Below are positions 8,390 to 15,925 of a stretch of 64,000 nucleotides of DNA, in pieces. Position 1 is the stretch's first letter. Every line of letters begins with the position of its first letter. The DNA comes from Bacillus sp. OV166 (GTDB lineage: Bacteria; Bacillota; Bacilli; Bacillales; Cytobacillaceae), in assembly GCF_900177675.1 (NCBI RefSeq), contig NZ_FXWM01000001.1, positions 4,659,001-4,723,000 on the forward strand, given 5' to 3'. The translations under genes were made by a program, and so were the position numbers. The notes under the pieces were generated by a model. The model saw only the letters and a program-made list of their open reading frames with translations, did no database searches and was not told where the DNA came from.

Positions 8390-8701
8390 TTACAGAAGAA
8401 CTATTCTGTTAATAGGAAACCAACCACCAGGTTTTAATTGATAATAATGCTGTCCTCCCCTGCCTTGGTCAATTAACACAATATCCCCGGTTGAGAGAAA
8501 TCTGCCTTGATAATCTGCAGGGATTCTGTCAGTAACATTAAAGCGGCTGAAAGTTTCCTCTAAGCATTGCACTCGGCTATTTGCTGGAATAGTGGTTCGA
8601 AAAACCTCTTTATGCCCTTTATTTTCACGGTATTTTGGAGTTTGAAAGATCGTCACATCATATAGTGTACATGCTCTTTTTATTAATACTTTGATCATCA
8701 T
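8390..8701 (-). CDS. yodL: YodL-family protein
   Basis: A 103-residue protein ending in GDIVLIDQGRGGQHYYQLKP and a GGWFPINRIVLL tail, the hallmark of the YodL family. It also lies next to deoD, as yodL does in B. subtilis. In B. subtilis YodL alters cell shape and acts through MreB, so a cytoskeletal or early-sporulation role is likely. It has no signal peptide or membrane segment. The start is ATG-ATG after TTGGAGGTAT, and the second ATG is one codon in. It ends at a terminator shared with the convergent small gene. Confidence 0.85.
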   Translation of the reverse strand: MMIKVLIKRACTLYDVTIFQTPKYRENKGHKEVFRTTIPANSRVQCLEETFSRFNVTDRIPADYQGRFLSTGDIVLIDQGRGGQHYYQLKPGGWFPINRIVLL

Positions 8702-8851
8702 ATACCTCCAATTATTAGAATTAATTGCTTATTCTAATAATTAGCGTTGGACATTGTCGATTCCTTCTTGAAAATCCCATTTTTTTGTCGAATTGCACTT
8801 TTTTTATCCAGCAAAGATGATTTTTATCGAATCAAGCGTTTCAATATACAT

Positions 8852-8881
8852 AAAAACAATAGGACCAAAATGGCCCTATTG
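8852..8881 (-). terminator. Terminator of spo0M
   Basis: A hairpin with AATAGGGCCA / TGGTCCTATT arms. The minus-strand 3' side reads GTTTTTATG. It sits eight bases after the spo0M stop codon. Confidence 0.8.
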
Positions 8882-8889
8882 TCAGGATT

Positions 8890-9660
8890 TTATGAATATC
8901 GTTGAATTACACTTTGAATTTTTTGTTGTAAATTCGGGATATCTGCATTTGAAACTGACAAGCGTACATTGGTCTCATCTGCACCCATTGCCTCTGAAAA
9001 CAATCCTGATAGCCCTCTTGCCCGACGGTCCACTTGGAACATGATATCAAGCATGCCATTTCCAGAAGGGAAAAAAACTACTTCTAGTTCATCTAATCTG
9101 CCACGAAATAATCCTGCAGTAGGTACAAACTCAAATTCTTGAACAAACGGTAAACGTCCCCGTAATCGCCGCGGTGCTTCTTCACAATCGGCTTCTCGAA
9201 TCCTAAATCCTAAATTATCAATAGCATTAAACACAGCAGACATAAGTGGGTTAGGGACAACTTTTAGATAATCTTTATCGCTTGGGTCCACACCGCCTTT
9301 AATATCTAGACCGGTAGTTACCCAAATCTTTGACCTGCCAATGGAAAGCGGCGTATCAAAAGGAAGTTGAAAGGAAAATGGAATGTCTTTTTTCTCATTT
9401 GCACGAATGACAAAAGGAGTAGTTAATCGAAACTTTTCGATCGCAGCGGTGACGGTATACTTTTTGTCATCTGACTCTCTTAAATAGGTGGTATTTAAGG
9501 TGAGATAGATCTCATCAACCTGCTGATCGATCTTGCCTCCTTTAATTTCAACTACACCGTTAACAGTCTCCCCCGGCATATAAGTATCTTTTTCAAGCTT
9601 TGTGTCCACTGCTGCTGACCCAATTCCTACGCTGGCAAATACTTTGTTAAAAAAAGACAT
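8890..9660 (-). CDS. spo0M: Sporulation-control protein Spo0M
   Basis: A 256-residue arrestin-like protein, the length of B. subtilis Spo0M. The N-terminal MSFFNKVFASVGIGSAAVDT and the beta-sandwich stretches (YMPGETVNGVVEIKGG, EEIYLTL-type and PFSFQLPFDTPLSIGRSKIW) are characteristic. Spo0M affects sporulation onset and cell-envelope or cytoskeleton processes in B. subtilis. It is the last gene of a three-gene unit, 11 bases after the kinase stop, with ribosome site GGGGGAGAAAA. I recall spo0M as a target of SigH and SigW in B. subtilis. The operon here starts with a SigW-type promoter, which fits. Confidence 0.94.
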   Translation of the reverse strand: MSFFNKVFASVGIGSAAVDTKLEKDTYMPGETVNGVVEIKGGKIDQQVDEIYLTLNTTYLRESDDKKYTVTAAIEKFRLTTPFVIRANEKKDIPFSFQLPFDTPLSIGRSKIWVTTGLDIKGGVDPSDKDYLKVVPNPLMSAVFNAIDNLGFRIREADCEEAPRRLRGRLPFVQEFEFVPTAGLFRGRLDELEVVFFPSGNGMLDIMFQVDRRARGLSGLFSEAMGADETNVRLSVSNADIPNLQQKIQSVIQRYS

Positions 9661-9671
9661 TTTTTCTCCCC

Positions 9672-10469
9672 CTAGATTAAGTATAAATTTATTATTTCAG
9701 CTCTTATTTGGGCACAGTTTTCATATGCTGGTTCAATCTGTAAGAGCTTTCTAATTATGTGTTTGGCCTGGTTCGAAATTTCCAATTCCTCTTCCCAGCT
9801 CTTTTCCTGTTTGTGTTGTGGAAAAGTAAAATTTGAATAAAGTAAAAACAATAGAAAATGTCCCAATCCAAAAAAATCCGCTTGGCAGTTAACCTCTTTA
9901 CGGATATTTTTTTCCTTTGTTGTCTGAACTGCTGTTTTAAAATTAAGATGTCTTCCTAACCCTAAATCAATTAGCCTAATCTTAGCACCATCCGAAATGA
10001 CATTTGGGATTCGGATATCTCTGTGGATTATTTTATGATTGTGCAGATATTCAATCGGATTTAATAATTCATAGACGATTTGAAAAGCTTCTTTTTCAGT
10101 GACTTTCTTTCCTTCAGCAAAAATAAGCTGTTCAAAGTTCATCCCCTCAATAAATTCCATTGTGTAGTAAGGAATGTTGTTAAAGGTACCACCCTCAAAA
10201 TATCTTGGAAAACCAGGATGTTCAATCGAACTTAACAGTTCTTTCTCATATTCAAAGTCAATTCGACCCGATTGCGTTAATCTTTTATGGAGTCGCAAGG
10301 CTTTTAGAACCTTTTTTTGCTTCGATTCCAGATCATATACCAAGTAACTATGACCGTAACCACCTGCTCCAAGATGTCTAATGACCTTGTATCGATCAGC
10401 GATGAGCTTATCATTTGGGAAAAGTTGTTCAAATAAATTGGAAAATAGGAATGCAATTCTTTTTATCAT
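9672..10469 (-). CDS. Hanks-type Ser/Thr protein kinase (YbdM-like), soluble
   Basis: A 265-residue single-domain kinase. Glycine loop LGAGGYG at residues 33-39, ATP-binding Lys in VLKAL (K56), catalytic HRDIRIPN with Asp151 and Asn156, and metal-binding DLG in place of DFG near 168-170. All essential residues are present, so it should be active. No transmembrane or PASTA part is present, unlike PrkC. It resembles B. subtilis YbdM in size and motifs, from memory. The start follows AAGGTG by eight bases. It is tightly packed between a small basic protein and spo0M, which suggests Spo0M or the small protein as a partner or substrate. That is inference only. Confidence 0.88.
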   Translation of the reverse strand: MIKRIAFLFSNLFEQLFPNDKLIADRYKVIRHLGAGGYGHSYLVYDLESKQKKVLKALRLHKRLTQSGRIDFEYEKELLSSIEHPGFPRYFEGGTFNNIPYYTMEFIEGMNFEQLIFAEGKKVTEKEAFQIVYELLNPIEYLHNHKIIHRDIRIPNVISDGAKIRLIDLGLGRHLNFKTAVQTTKEKNIRKEVNCQADFFGLGHFLLFLLYSNFTFPQHKQEKSWEEELEISNQAKHIIRKLLQIEPAYENCAQIRAEIINLYLI

Positions 10470-10484
10470 GAGAAGGGCACCTTG

Positions 10485-10652
10485 CTAGCTGCTAAAAAAA
10501 CTTCTACTTTTATACTTCTTTTTATAATGATGATGTCCTAGGTTGTTGTGCTTATAATGATTTCTTCTCTTCCAGGCATCACTTGAAGAACTATATTGAT
10601 GGTGATGTTGAAGCTTACTTTTGAAAATTAATTTAAGGATTTTTTTTAACAA
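10485..10652 (-). CDS. Small His/Ser/Lys-rich basic protein, 55 aa
   Basis: The start is set to TTG at 10652, because a perfect AAGGAGG lies eight bases upstream. The longer reading from ATG at 10685 has no ribosome site and begins inside the -10 of the SigW-type promoter, so it cannot be translated from that transcript. The product starts MLKKILKLIFKSKLQHHHQ, an amphipathic basic helix. It continues with Ser runs, KRRNHYKHNN, HHHYKKKYK and a SRSFFSS tail. No family is recognised. It is the first gene of the unit with the kinase, 15 bases upstream. Its many Ser residues make it a candidate kinase substrate. Confidence 0.65.
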   Translation of the reverse strand: MLKKILKLIFKSKLQHHHQYSSSSDAWKRRNHYKHNNLGHHHYKKKYKSRSFFSS

Positions 10653-10684
10653 TTCTTTCCCCTCCTTAGCTTCGTAAACATTCA

Positions 10685-10710
10685 TACGTTTAGAAAAAAT
10701 AAAGGTTTCA
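10685..10710 (-). promoter_or_regulatory. ECF (SigW-type) promoter of the small protein-kinase-spo0M unit
   Basis: On the minus strand TGAAAC, a 16-base T-rich spacer, then CGTA. This matches the SigW consensus (TGAAAC-N16-CGTA) exactly. It lies about 33 bases before the TTG start. Confidence 0.75.
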
Positions 10711-10784
10711 TGATTAGCGAAATTTATTAAATATGATGATGATCCAATGTACTCTGGCTAATGTTTTTTTTAACGAGCACAACA

Positions 10785-10806
10785 AAAAGCGAGCACCGAA
10801 TGCTCG
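10785..10806 (-). terminator. Terminator of yozD
   Basis: The stem CGAGCA / TGCTCG with a five-base loop is followed on the minus strand by CTTTTTG, 64 bases past the yozD stop codon. Confidence 0.65.
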
Positions 10807-10869
10807 TCTTCTGTATTAATCTATATTAAAAGGAAAAGACTATTTCCTTCTATTTGATTAATTAATTTT

Positions 10870-11043
10870 TTATTCATCCTCTTCTTCTTCGTCGATAATA
10901 CTCTTCTCAATTAAATATTCGAAAGTTATGTCTGCAATTTCCTCTAATTCTTCTTCACTAGGAACGTATCCCCTTTTTACAAGCTCATGAAAGAAAAATT
11001 CGGCAATCTCTTCAGTATCAATAAATACTTCAATTTCTCTCAT
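10870..11043 (-). CDS. yozD: YozD family protein, 57 aa
   Basis: A short acidic protein starting MREIEVFIDTEEIAEFFF and containing KRGYVPSEEELEEIADIT, with an acidic DEEEEDE tail. This closely follows the B. subtilis YozD sequence as I remember it, and the position between yodL and yodN also matches. AAAAAGGGGG lies upstream of the ATG. The function is unknown. The fold looks like a compact helical protein. Confidence 0.85.
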   Translation of the reverse strand: MREIEVFIDTEEIAEFFFHELVKRGYVPSEEELEEIADITFEYLIEKSIIDEEEEDE

Positions 11044-11237
11044 AGCATCGCCCCCTTTTTAGAGAATGTATGATGTACATGGCTTTTTCATGCTATTTAC
11101 TTTATGGACCTAACTGAATATCCATTTCCAAAGAGAACGAGGATTTATTAACCCTTTAAATTTCAATAAGAGATGAAGTCTTTTTTGGATTGGACAAGCA
11201 TAGGATGAATGAAAAGAACTTTTCCTGAGGTGATCTG

Positions 11238-11405
11238 ATGTTAAATTTACAATTAAAATTAGAGGCATGGATAAATGATGTTAATCGGGAGGATGGTCTC
11301 ACCCTCCAAACATTTGAGAAGATTCTAGATGTGATGTTTTTTCTTATTAAATGGGCTGGTATCCCGTTTGTTGTTTATTTACTATTTGAAATTTCAAAGT
11401 GGTAG
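11238..11405 (+). CDS. Small membrane protein, 55 aa
   Basis: The ATG follows CTGAGGTGATC, a good ribosome site. The N-terminal half is polar (MLNLQLKLEAWINDVNRED). The C-terminal half is one hydrophobic segment (MFFLIKWAGIPFVVYLLFEI) ending KW. It is the only plus-strand gene in this part, and it converges on yodN, whose stop codon lies eight bases away. No family is recognised. In position it could correspond to one of the small unannotated genes between yozD and yodN. Confidence 0.6.
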   Translation: MLNLQLKLEAWINDVNREDGLTLQTFEKILDVMFFLIKWAGIPFVVYLLFEISKW

Positions 11406-11413
11406 CTTCTCTC

Positions 11414-12109
11414 TTAGACGTGACTCTTGCCATCGTTACTGACAAGACTTTCTAATTTCCTAAGAATCACACGCATTACTTGATAATATTCCTGATCCTG
11501 AAACATTTCATATAAAATCCGGTAATCATTAAATATGTCCAATAAGTTGTCAATTAATTCCTTTTTTTCCTTTTTGCGTTCAATTTCTTCGAATTCTGCT
11601 TTTCTAATAATGTTCTGGACTTTTGGATTATCGACTGCCTTTTCCTGCTTATTCACTAAGTATAGGAGACCCAGTTTTTGAATAAATGTGTCAGCATTTT
11701 CAGCATCTGCAACAAGTGTCAATTCTTCTTCACCAGCTTCAAGCCATTCACCATCACTTACCCTAGATAGCTCATAAATGACATCTTCCCAGGCATCTTC
11801 TTTATAGCGCCAAATTTCTGTACGGAAGCCTACAACTTTAAACAAGTCTGCACCATAACCGCTTACTTGAACTAAATCGCCGAAGAAAAAACTATATTCG
11901 ATGTCAATTTGTTCTTGTTCCATTACAACGCCATCGAATTCTGATAGTAATTGTAAGGCGGATTCAATGAATAATCCGTCACTTTTATTCACTTCATATA
12001 CATACTTCCCGTCTAGCCACTTTACATCTGTTACCTTGCCAACTGTTCCATAGATTGTAATCACGACCGTATCACCGATCTTATACTTCGGTTTTTTTCT
12101 ATTTCCCAT
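11414..12109 (-). CDS. yodN: YodN-like protein with N-terminal SH3-like region
   Basis: About 231 residues, starting MGNRKKPKYKIGDTVVITIYG after GGGAGGAA. The longer frame to 12229 has no ribosome site and crosses a terminator, so it is rejected. The N-terminal 60 residues have the look of a KOW/SH3-like barrel (KIGDTVVIT...GKVTDVKWLDGKYVYEV), and a second similar unit follows (FFFGDLVQVSGYGADLFKVVGF). The C-terminal third is a charged helical coiled coil (RKAEFEEIERKKEKKELIDN). The symbol is assigned by gene order between yozD and yozE. The function is unknown. Confidence 0.7.
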   Translation of the reverse strand: MGNRKKPKYKIGDTVVITIYGTVGKVTDVKWLDGKYVYEVNKSDGLFIESALQLLSEFDGVVMEQEQIDIEYSFFFGDLVQVSGYGADLFKVVGFRTEIWRYKEDAWEDVIYELSRVSDGEWLEAGEEELTLVADAENADTFIQKLGLLYLVNKQEKAVDNPKVQNIIRKAEFEEIERKKEKKELIDNLLDIFNDYRILYEMFQDQEYYQVMRVILRKLESLVSNDGKSHV

Positions 12110-12199
12110 TTCCTCCCATCCTCTCAATAATAAGTCGTGAATTTTGATTACAATAGTATATGCGCAGTTTAAATAAAAGCGCATGTGAATTGTAAAATG

Positions 12200-12226
12200 A
12201 AAAAATCGCCTCATTTCTGAGACGAT
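12200..12226 (-). terminator. Terminator after yozE
   Basis: The stem ATCGTCTCA / TGAGGCGAT with a GAAA loop and a five-T run on the minus strand, ten bases after the yozE stop codon. It separates yozE from yodN. Confidence 0.85.
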
Positions 12227-12235
12227 CAAATTGTG

Positions 12236-12463
12236 CTATATTTTGCTTTCAGTAATCAAATATTGCTGCCATGCCTCATCAAAAACGGACATTGATTCTA
12301 AGTATTGACCATTCAGTTCTAGATAAGAACTTAACTCATGATAGTCCTCGGAAGTTTTCGGAAAACTATGATCTAAATAGGCATGATTGGCAAAGTCACT
12401 AATAGCATCCTTTGGAGCAGGATGCCTAAATTTCATTAAAAAATGATAAAATGATTTAATCAT
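12236..12463 (-). CDS. yozE: YozE (UPF0346), 75 aa
   Basis: MIKSFYHFLMKFRHPAPKDA at the N-terminus and SFPKTSEDYHELSSYLELNG in the middle match B. subtilis YozE closely and over its full length. It is a small helical cytoplasmic protein of unknown function. The ribosome site GAGGAAGG stands about eight bases before the ATG. It sits between yokU and yodN exactly as in B. subtilis. Confidence 0.93.
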   Translation of the reverse strand: MIKSFYHFLMKFRHPAPKDAISDFANHAYLDHSFPKTSEDYHELSSYLELNGQYLESMSVFDEAWQQYLITESKI

Positions 12464-12570
12464 TTATAAACGCCTTCCTCATCCAGATTCACTCTATATG
12501 TATTTCTTATGAAATACTATAACGGATACTATGGTAAGCGTCCAGCGATTAGAAATACCAAAAAGCATAA

Positions 12571-12596
12571 AAGCAGCCTACAATTGAGGCTGCTTT
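12571..12596 (-). terminator. Terminator of the kamA-yokU unit
   Basis: The stem AAGCAGCCT / AGGCTGCTT with loop CAATTGT and a TTTT run, three bases past the yokU stop codon. Confidence 0.88.
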
Positions 12597-12598
12597 CA

Positions 12599-12883
12599 TT
12601 ATGATGAAAAGTCAAAATAATTTTTCTTTAATAACCTTGGAACCGCCATTAACTCTTCGAAGCTGACCACTTTTCCAATCAGTTTACAATCAATTAAATA
12701 CAACTGATTCTCAATTTCTTTTACAATTGGTTCACTTTGATAAATCATTGCACAATCAGGGCAGGAAAAGGTGGGGGTTTCTGAGATTTCAATCGCTCGC
12801 GTCCCATCTGGCAGCTCCCAAAAAACTGAAGTGGTTACTCTTTCTACATTTGTGCTTGAACACCATTCACATACGGTTTCCAA
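12599..12883 (-). CDS. yokU: YokU-type zinc-finger protein
   Basis: 94 residues with CEWC at 5-8 and CPDC near 41-44, a YgiT/MqsA-like zinc ribbon. The C-terminal part (MIYQSEPIVKEIENQLYLID) resembles the linker of such proteins, but no helix-turn-helix antitoxin domain follows. It is 12 bases downstream of kamA and is surely co-transcribed with it, as yokU-kamA are neighbours in B. subtilis. Database names call the family a putative antitoxin. No toxin gene lies beside it, so I treat that label as unproven. Confidence 0.85.
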   Translation of the reverse strand: METVCEWCSSTNVERVTTSVFWELPDGTRAIEISETPTFSCPDCAMIYQSEPIVKEIENQLYLIDCKLIGKVVSFEELMAVPRLLKKNYFDFSS

Positions 12884-12894
12884 TTACACTCCTC

Positions 12895-14334
12895 CTATTC
12901 CTTCAACGTCTCGGCTGATGTTCCATCCCTTTTTGTTTCCTGACTACCTGCTTCTTTATGAGACAATGCTTTAAATTTCTTATCCTTTAATTCATCCCGT
13001 TTGCTGCGCCTATCCTTTAACGTCGTGTGTGCCGGGTCTTGGTAATAATCCTTACGGCGATTTAACCTTGTTAATCCCTCTGGAACAAGGTTAAAGTGTT
13101 GATCATTCATAATACCTGAGATTCCTGTAAGAGACCTTTTCTCGTCCATATCAGGGAAAACCTCTAGAAAATAACCCTCTGCCCTTCCAGGCACATAATT
13201 TTCTGGCTCTGGGTATGAGGTGATTACGCCTTCAAAATTCCGAAGGACCACTTTCTCTGGACTTTGCGAGATCAAGTAATTCGGCTGAAGGGCAATTTTA
13301 CCCCCTCCGCCTGGTGCATCGACGACAAAGGTCGGTACGGCAATACCAGAAGTATGTCCGCGAAGCCCCTCGATAATTTCAAGTCCTTTTGATACAGGAG
13401 CCCTGAAATGACCGATCCCTTCAGATAAATCACATTGATAAATGTAATAAGGCCGGACGCGAATTTTGACAAGATCATGCATTAGTTTTTTCATGATTGG
13501 CACACTGTCATTGATTCCTGCAAGGATAACAGACTGGTTACCTACTGGAACACCAGCATTGGCAAGCATTTCACAAGCCCTTTTTGAGTCCTCGGTAATT
13601 TCGATCGAAGTATTAAAATGAGTGTTCAGCCAAATTGGATGATATTTTTTCAAGATATTACAAAGGTTTTCGGTAATTCGTTGTGGGAACACAACAGGTG
13701 CTCTTGTCCCAATCCGGATAATTTCAACATGATCAATTTCCCTCAGGTTTTTAAGGATATATTCCAAAATAGTATCATTAATCAGCAGGCCGTCCCCGCC
13801 AGAAATTAATACATCTCTTACCTGAGGGGTTTGCCTGATATATGAAATAGCTGCATCAAGCTGCTTTTTCGGAACACCCATGCCAATTTGCCCTGAAAAA
13901 CGTCGCCTTGTACAGTAGCGGCAATACATCGAACACTGATTGGTAACAAGAAAGAGGACCCGGTCTGGATAGCGGTGCGTTAACCCAGGGACAGGTGAAT
14001 CTTCATCTTCATATAATGGGTCCTCAAGATCATATTTAGTTTTATTAATCTCCTTCGAAATAGGCACAGACTGCATTCTGATCGGACAACGTGGATCATC
14101 AGGGTTCATTAAGGAAGCATAATATGGTGTGATATTTAAGGGGATGGTTTTTGTAGAAATTCTTACACCCTCCTCTTCATCTGGAGTTAAATGGATCACC
14201 TTTTTTAAATCATCTAACGTACGGATCGTATTCGTTAGTTGCCAAAGCCAATCGTTCCACTGCACTGAAGTAACATCTTTCCAAAGTTCTATATCTTTCC
14301 AATGCCTTTGTGGTTTATATAAAAATTGTTTCAC
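12895..14334 (-). CDS. kamA: Lysine 2,3-aminomutase
   Basis: A 479-residue radical-SAM, PLP-dependent enzyme converting L-lysine to beta-lysine. The iron-sulfur ligands are CSMYCRYC at residues 134-141. The PLP-lysine motif DAPGGGGK follows later, and zinc/tetramer residues are expected in the C-terminal third. A Lys/Glu-rich tail of about 50 residues extends past the core. Start GTG behind GGGAGG. A consensus sigma-54 promoter lies about 36 bases upstream, and the KamR-type activator gene is next door. Expression should therefore depend on SigL and that activator. It supplies beta-lysine to AblB and probably to the yodQRST enzymes. Confidence 0.96.
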   Translation of the reverse strand: MKQFLYKPQRHWKDIELWKDVTSVQWNDWLWQLTNTIRTLDDLKKVIHLTPDEEEGVRISTKTIPLNITPYYASLMNPDDPRCPIRMQSVPISKEINKTKYDLEDPLYEDEDSPVPGLTHRYPDRVLFLVTNQCSMYCRYCTRRRFSGQIGMGVPKKQLDAAISYIRQTPQVRDVLISGGDGLLINDTILEYILKNLREIDHVEIIRIGTRAPVVFPQRITENLCNILKKYHPIWLNTHFNTSIEITEDSKRACEMLANAGVPVGNQSVILAGINDSVPIMKKLMHDLVKIRVRPYYIYQCDLSEGIGHFRAPVSKGLEIIEGLRGHTSGIAVPTFVVDAPGGGGKIALQPNYLISQSPEKVVLRNFEGVITSYPEPENYVPGRAEGYFLEVFPDMDEKRSLTGISGIMNDQHFNLVPEGLTRLNRRKDYYQDPAHTTLKDRRSKRDELKDKKFKALSHKEAGSQETKRDGTSAETLKE

Positions 14335-14369
14335 TATAAGTTCCTCCCATCTTGCTTCACTAAAATAAT

Positions 14370-14386
14370 ATGCAAGATATGTGCCA
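14370..14386 (-). promoter_or_regulatory. Sigma-54 (-24/-12) promoter of kamA
   Basis: TGGCACATATCTTGCAT on the minus strand matches the sigma-54 consensus TGGCAC-N5-TTGCA in every conserved position. The predicted transcription start is about 24 bases before the kamA GTG codon. Confidence 0.92.
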
Positions 14387-14433
14387 ATGTAATAAAAAGG
14401 CTTAGAACTTACTCTTTTAGCTTTTTGCCAAAT

Positions 14434-14457
14434 AAAAAACGCCGAAAACTCGGCAGC
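14434..14457 (-). terminator. Terminator of the activator gene, doubling as palindrome of the KamR-site type
   Basis: GCCGAGTTTTCGGC followed by a six-T run on the minus strand, directly after the activator stop. The core 14440-14455, CGCCGAAAACTCGGCA, shares 13 of 16 bases with the palindrome at 15889-15904. It lies 54 bases upstream of the sigma-54 -24 box, a usual distance for an enhancer. Confidence 0.7.
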
Positions 14458-15852
14458 TTAGTCTATTATTTTTTTCAATTTATATTGTAAGGTTTGCCGA
14501 GGAATCTCTAAAAGCTTCGCTGCTTGGTTAATGTTCCCTTCAGATAATTCAAGGGCATTCAAAATTAGATCCTTCTCTAATGTTTCAATATTTTTCCTTA
14601 ATGATAGACTTTCCATTACGACATTGTTAATTGTGGTTGTGCTTGGAAGATGTCTTAACATGCTTGGTAAATCTTTATACTTCAACTGCTTTTCTTCACA
14701 CACATTCATCATGTATTCAATCGTATGTTTCAGTTCCCTTACGTTACCAGGCCATTGATAATTCATCAAGAATAGCTCAAGTTTCTTCTCATAACCGCTA
14801 ATATTTTTATAGAGTTTTTGATTAAATTCCTTGATAAAATGATCTGCTAAAAAAAGAATATCTTCTTTTCTTTCTCTTAAAGGGATAAGTGAAAAGGTAA
14901 ATACATTTAATCGGTAGTAAAGGTCCGCACGAAGTGTTTGCTCTTGAAGGGCCTTGTTTGGATTGACATTCATGGCTGCAATTACTCGTACATTTACAGA
15001 AACGCTTTGCGAACTTCCAACTCTTCTTACCATTCCATCCTCCAAAACCCGTAATAGCTTCGCTTGAAGTTCTATCGGCATCGTATGTAATTCATCAAGG
15101 AATAGCGTTCCCCCATCCGCAAATTCAAATAACCCTTTGCGGTCTATTGCCCCTGTATAGCTTCCTTTAGCCGTACCAAACAGGATACTTTCTAACAGTG
15201 TTTCAGGTATGGCAGCGCAATTTTGAGCAATAAACGGTTCAGATGAGCGAGGGGATTCATGATGCACTCCTTGAACAAATAATTCTTTCCCTGTTCCTGA
15301 CTCGCCATAGACGAGAATAGGAGAATCCGATTTCGCCAGTTTCTTAGCCTCATTTTTGATGCTCTGAAATGGTGGATTAACCGTCAATAGATCATTTAAT
15401 GTATAGTTTACTTGAATGTTTACCTTCTTTTTACTGTTTTTATTTAATCCCTTTTGTAAATCTAATAGTCGTTCCGCAAGTAGTTTCATTCGGGAATAAT
15501 CTTTCGCTATTTCAACCGCTCCAATAATTTCTTCCCCGAGAAAGATTGGCAGGGTTGTATTGATGGTATCAATTCTTGTCCCGTGCAAATTCATATAAAC
15601 CTGTGTTTGGTTGTAGATCGGCTGTCCCGTTTTAATTACTTTTAGTAAGGTACTGGACTCTTCCGTTAGGGAGGGAAATGCGTCAATTAAATGCTTTCCC
15701 TGCACTTCCTTCACATCCATCCCATCGTGCTTTGCTGCCACTTCATTATAAAAAATTGTCTTTCCCTCAGTATTGACTACATGAATTCCTTCATCAATGC
15801 CTTTTAGAATGGCTGTCAGAACTTCTTGCGTTAATGCGGTTAACGGAACCAT
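14458..15852 (-). CDS. kamR: Sigma-54-dependent activator of the kam locus (KamR-like)
   Basis: A 464-residue RocR-type enhancer-binding protein. N-terminal PAS domain (residues 8-115, with IDEGIHVVNTEGKTIFYNEV). Central AAA+ domain with Walker A GESGTGKE, the sigma-54 contact loop GSYTGA (variant of GAFTGA) and Walker B TLFLDE. C-terminal Fis-type helix-turn-helix (SEGNINQAAKLLEIPRQTLQ). The PAS domain probably senses a small molecule, plausibly lysine or a derivative. In B. thuringiensis the kam locus is driven by sigma-54 and an activator called KamR, from memory. Position and the adjacent sigma-54 promoter support the same role here. Confidence 0.9.
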   Translation of the reverse strand: MVPLTALTQEVLTAILKGIDEGIHVVNTEGKTIFYNEVAAKHDGMDVKEVQGKHLIDAFPSLTEESSTLLKVIKTGQPIYNQTQVYMNLHGTRIDTINTTLPIFLGEEIIGAVEIAKDYSRMKLLAERLLDLQKGLNKNSKKKVNIQVNYTLNDLLTVNPPFQSIKNEAKKLAKSDSPILVYGESGTGKELFVQGVHHESPRSSEPFIAQNCAAIPETLLESILFGTAKGSYTGAIDRKGLFEFADGGTLFLDELHTMPIELQAKLLRVLEDGMVRRVGSSQSVSVNVRVIAAMNVNPNKALQEQTLRADLYYRLNVFTFSLIPLRERKEDILFLADHFIKEFNQKLYKNISGYEKKLELFLMNYQWPGNVRELKHTIEYMMNVCEEKQLKYKDLPSMLRHLPSTTTINNVVMESLSLRKNIETLEKDLILNALELSEGNINQAAKLLEIPRQTLQYKLKKIID

Positions 15853-15888
15853 TTAATTCACCTGCCCATCCTTTCCAATTTAACAAGG

Positions 15889-15925
15889 TGCCGAAAAATT
15901 GGCACGGTAAGCCGAAATTTTAGCA
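15889..15925. promoter_or_regulatory. Two tandem 16-bp palindromes, candidate activator-binding sites
   Basis: TGCCGAAAAATTGGCA (15889-15904) and AGCCGAAATTTTAGCA (15910-15925) share 13 of 16 bases. Their centres are 21 bases, two helical turns, apart. The second overlaps the ablB stop codon. RocR-type activators bind paired palindromes of this size. Confidence 0.55.

Noticed and set aside
12599..12883. YokU as antitoxin of a toxin-antitoxin pair
   Set aside because: Only the zinc ribbon is present. No DNA-binding domain and no toxin gene is adjacent, and it is co-transcribed with kamA.
15900..15918. TTGGCAC followed by GGTAAGCCG on the plus strand, resembling a sigma-54 -24 element
   Set aside because: The -12 element (TTGC) is missing and the orientation is away from every gene. 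The bases are better explained by the palindrome pair.
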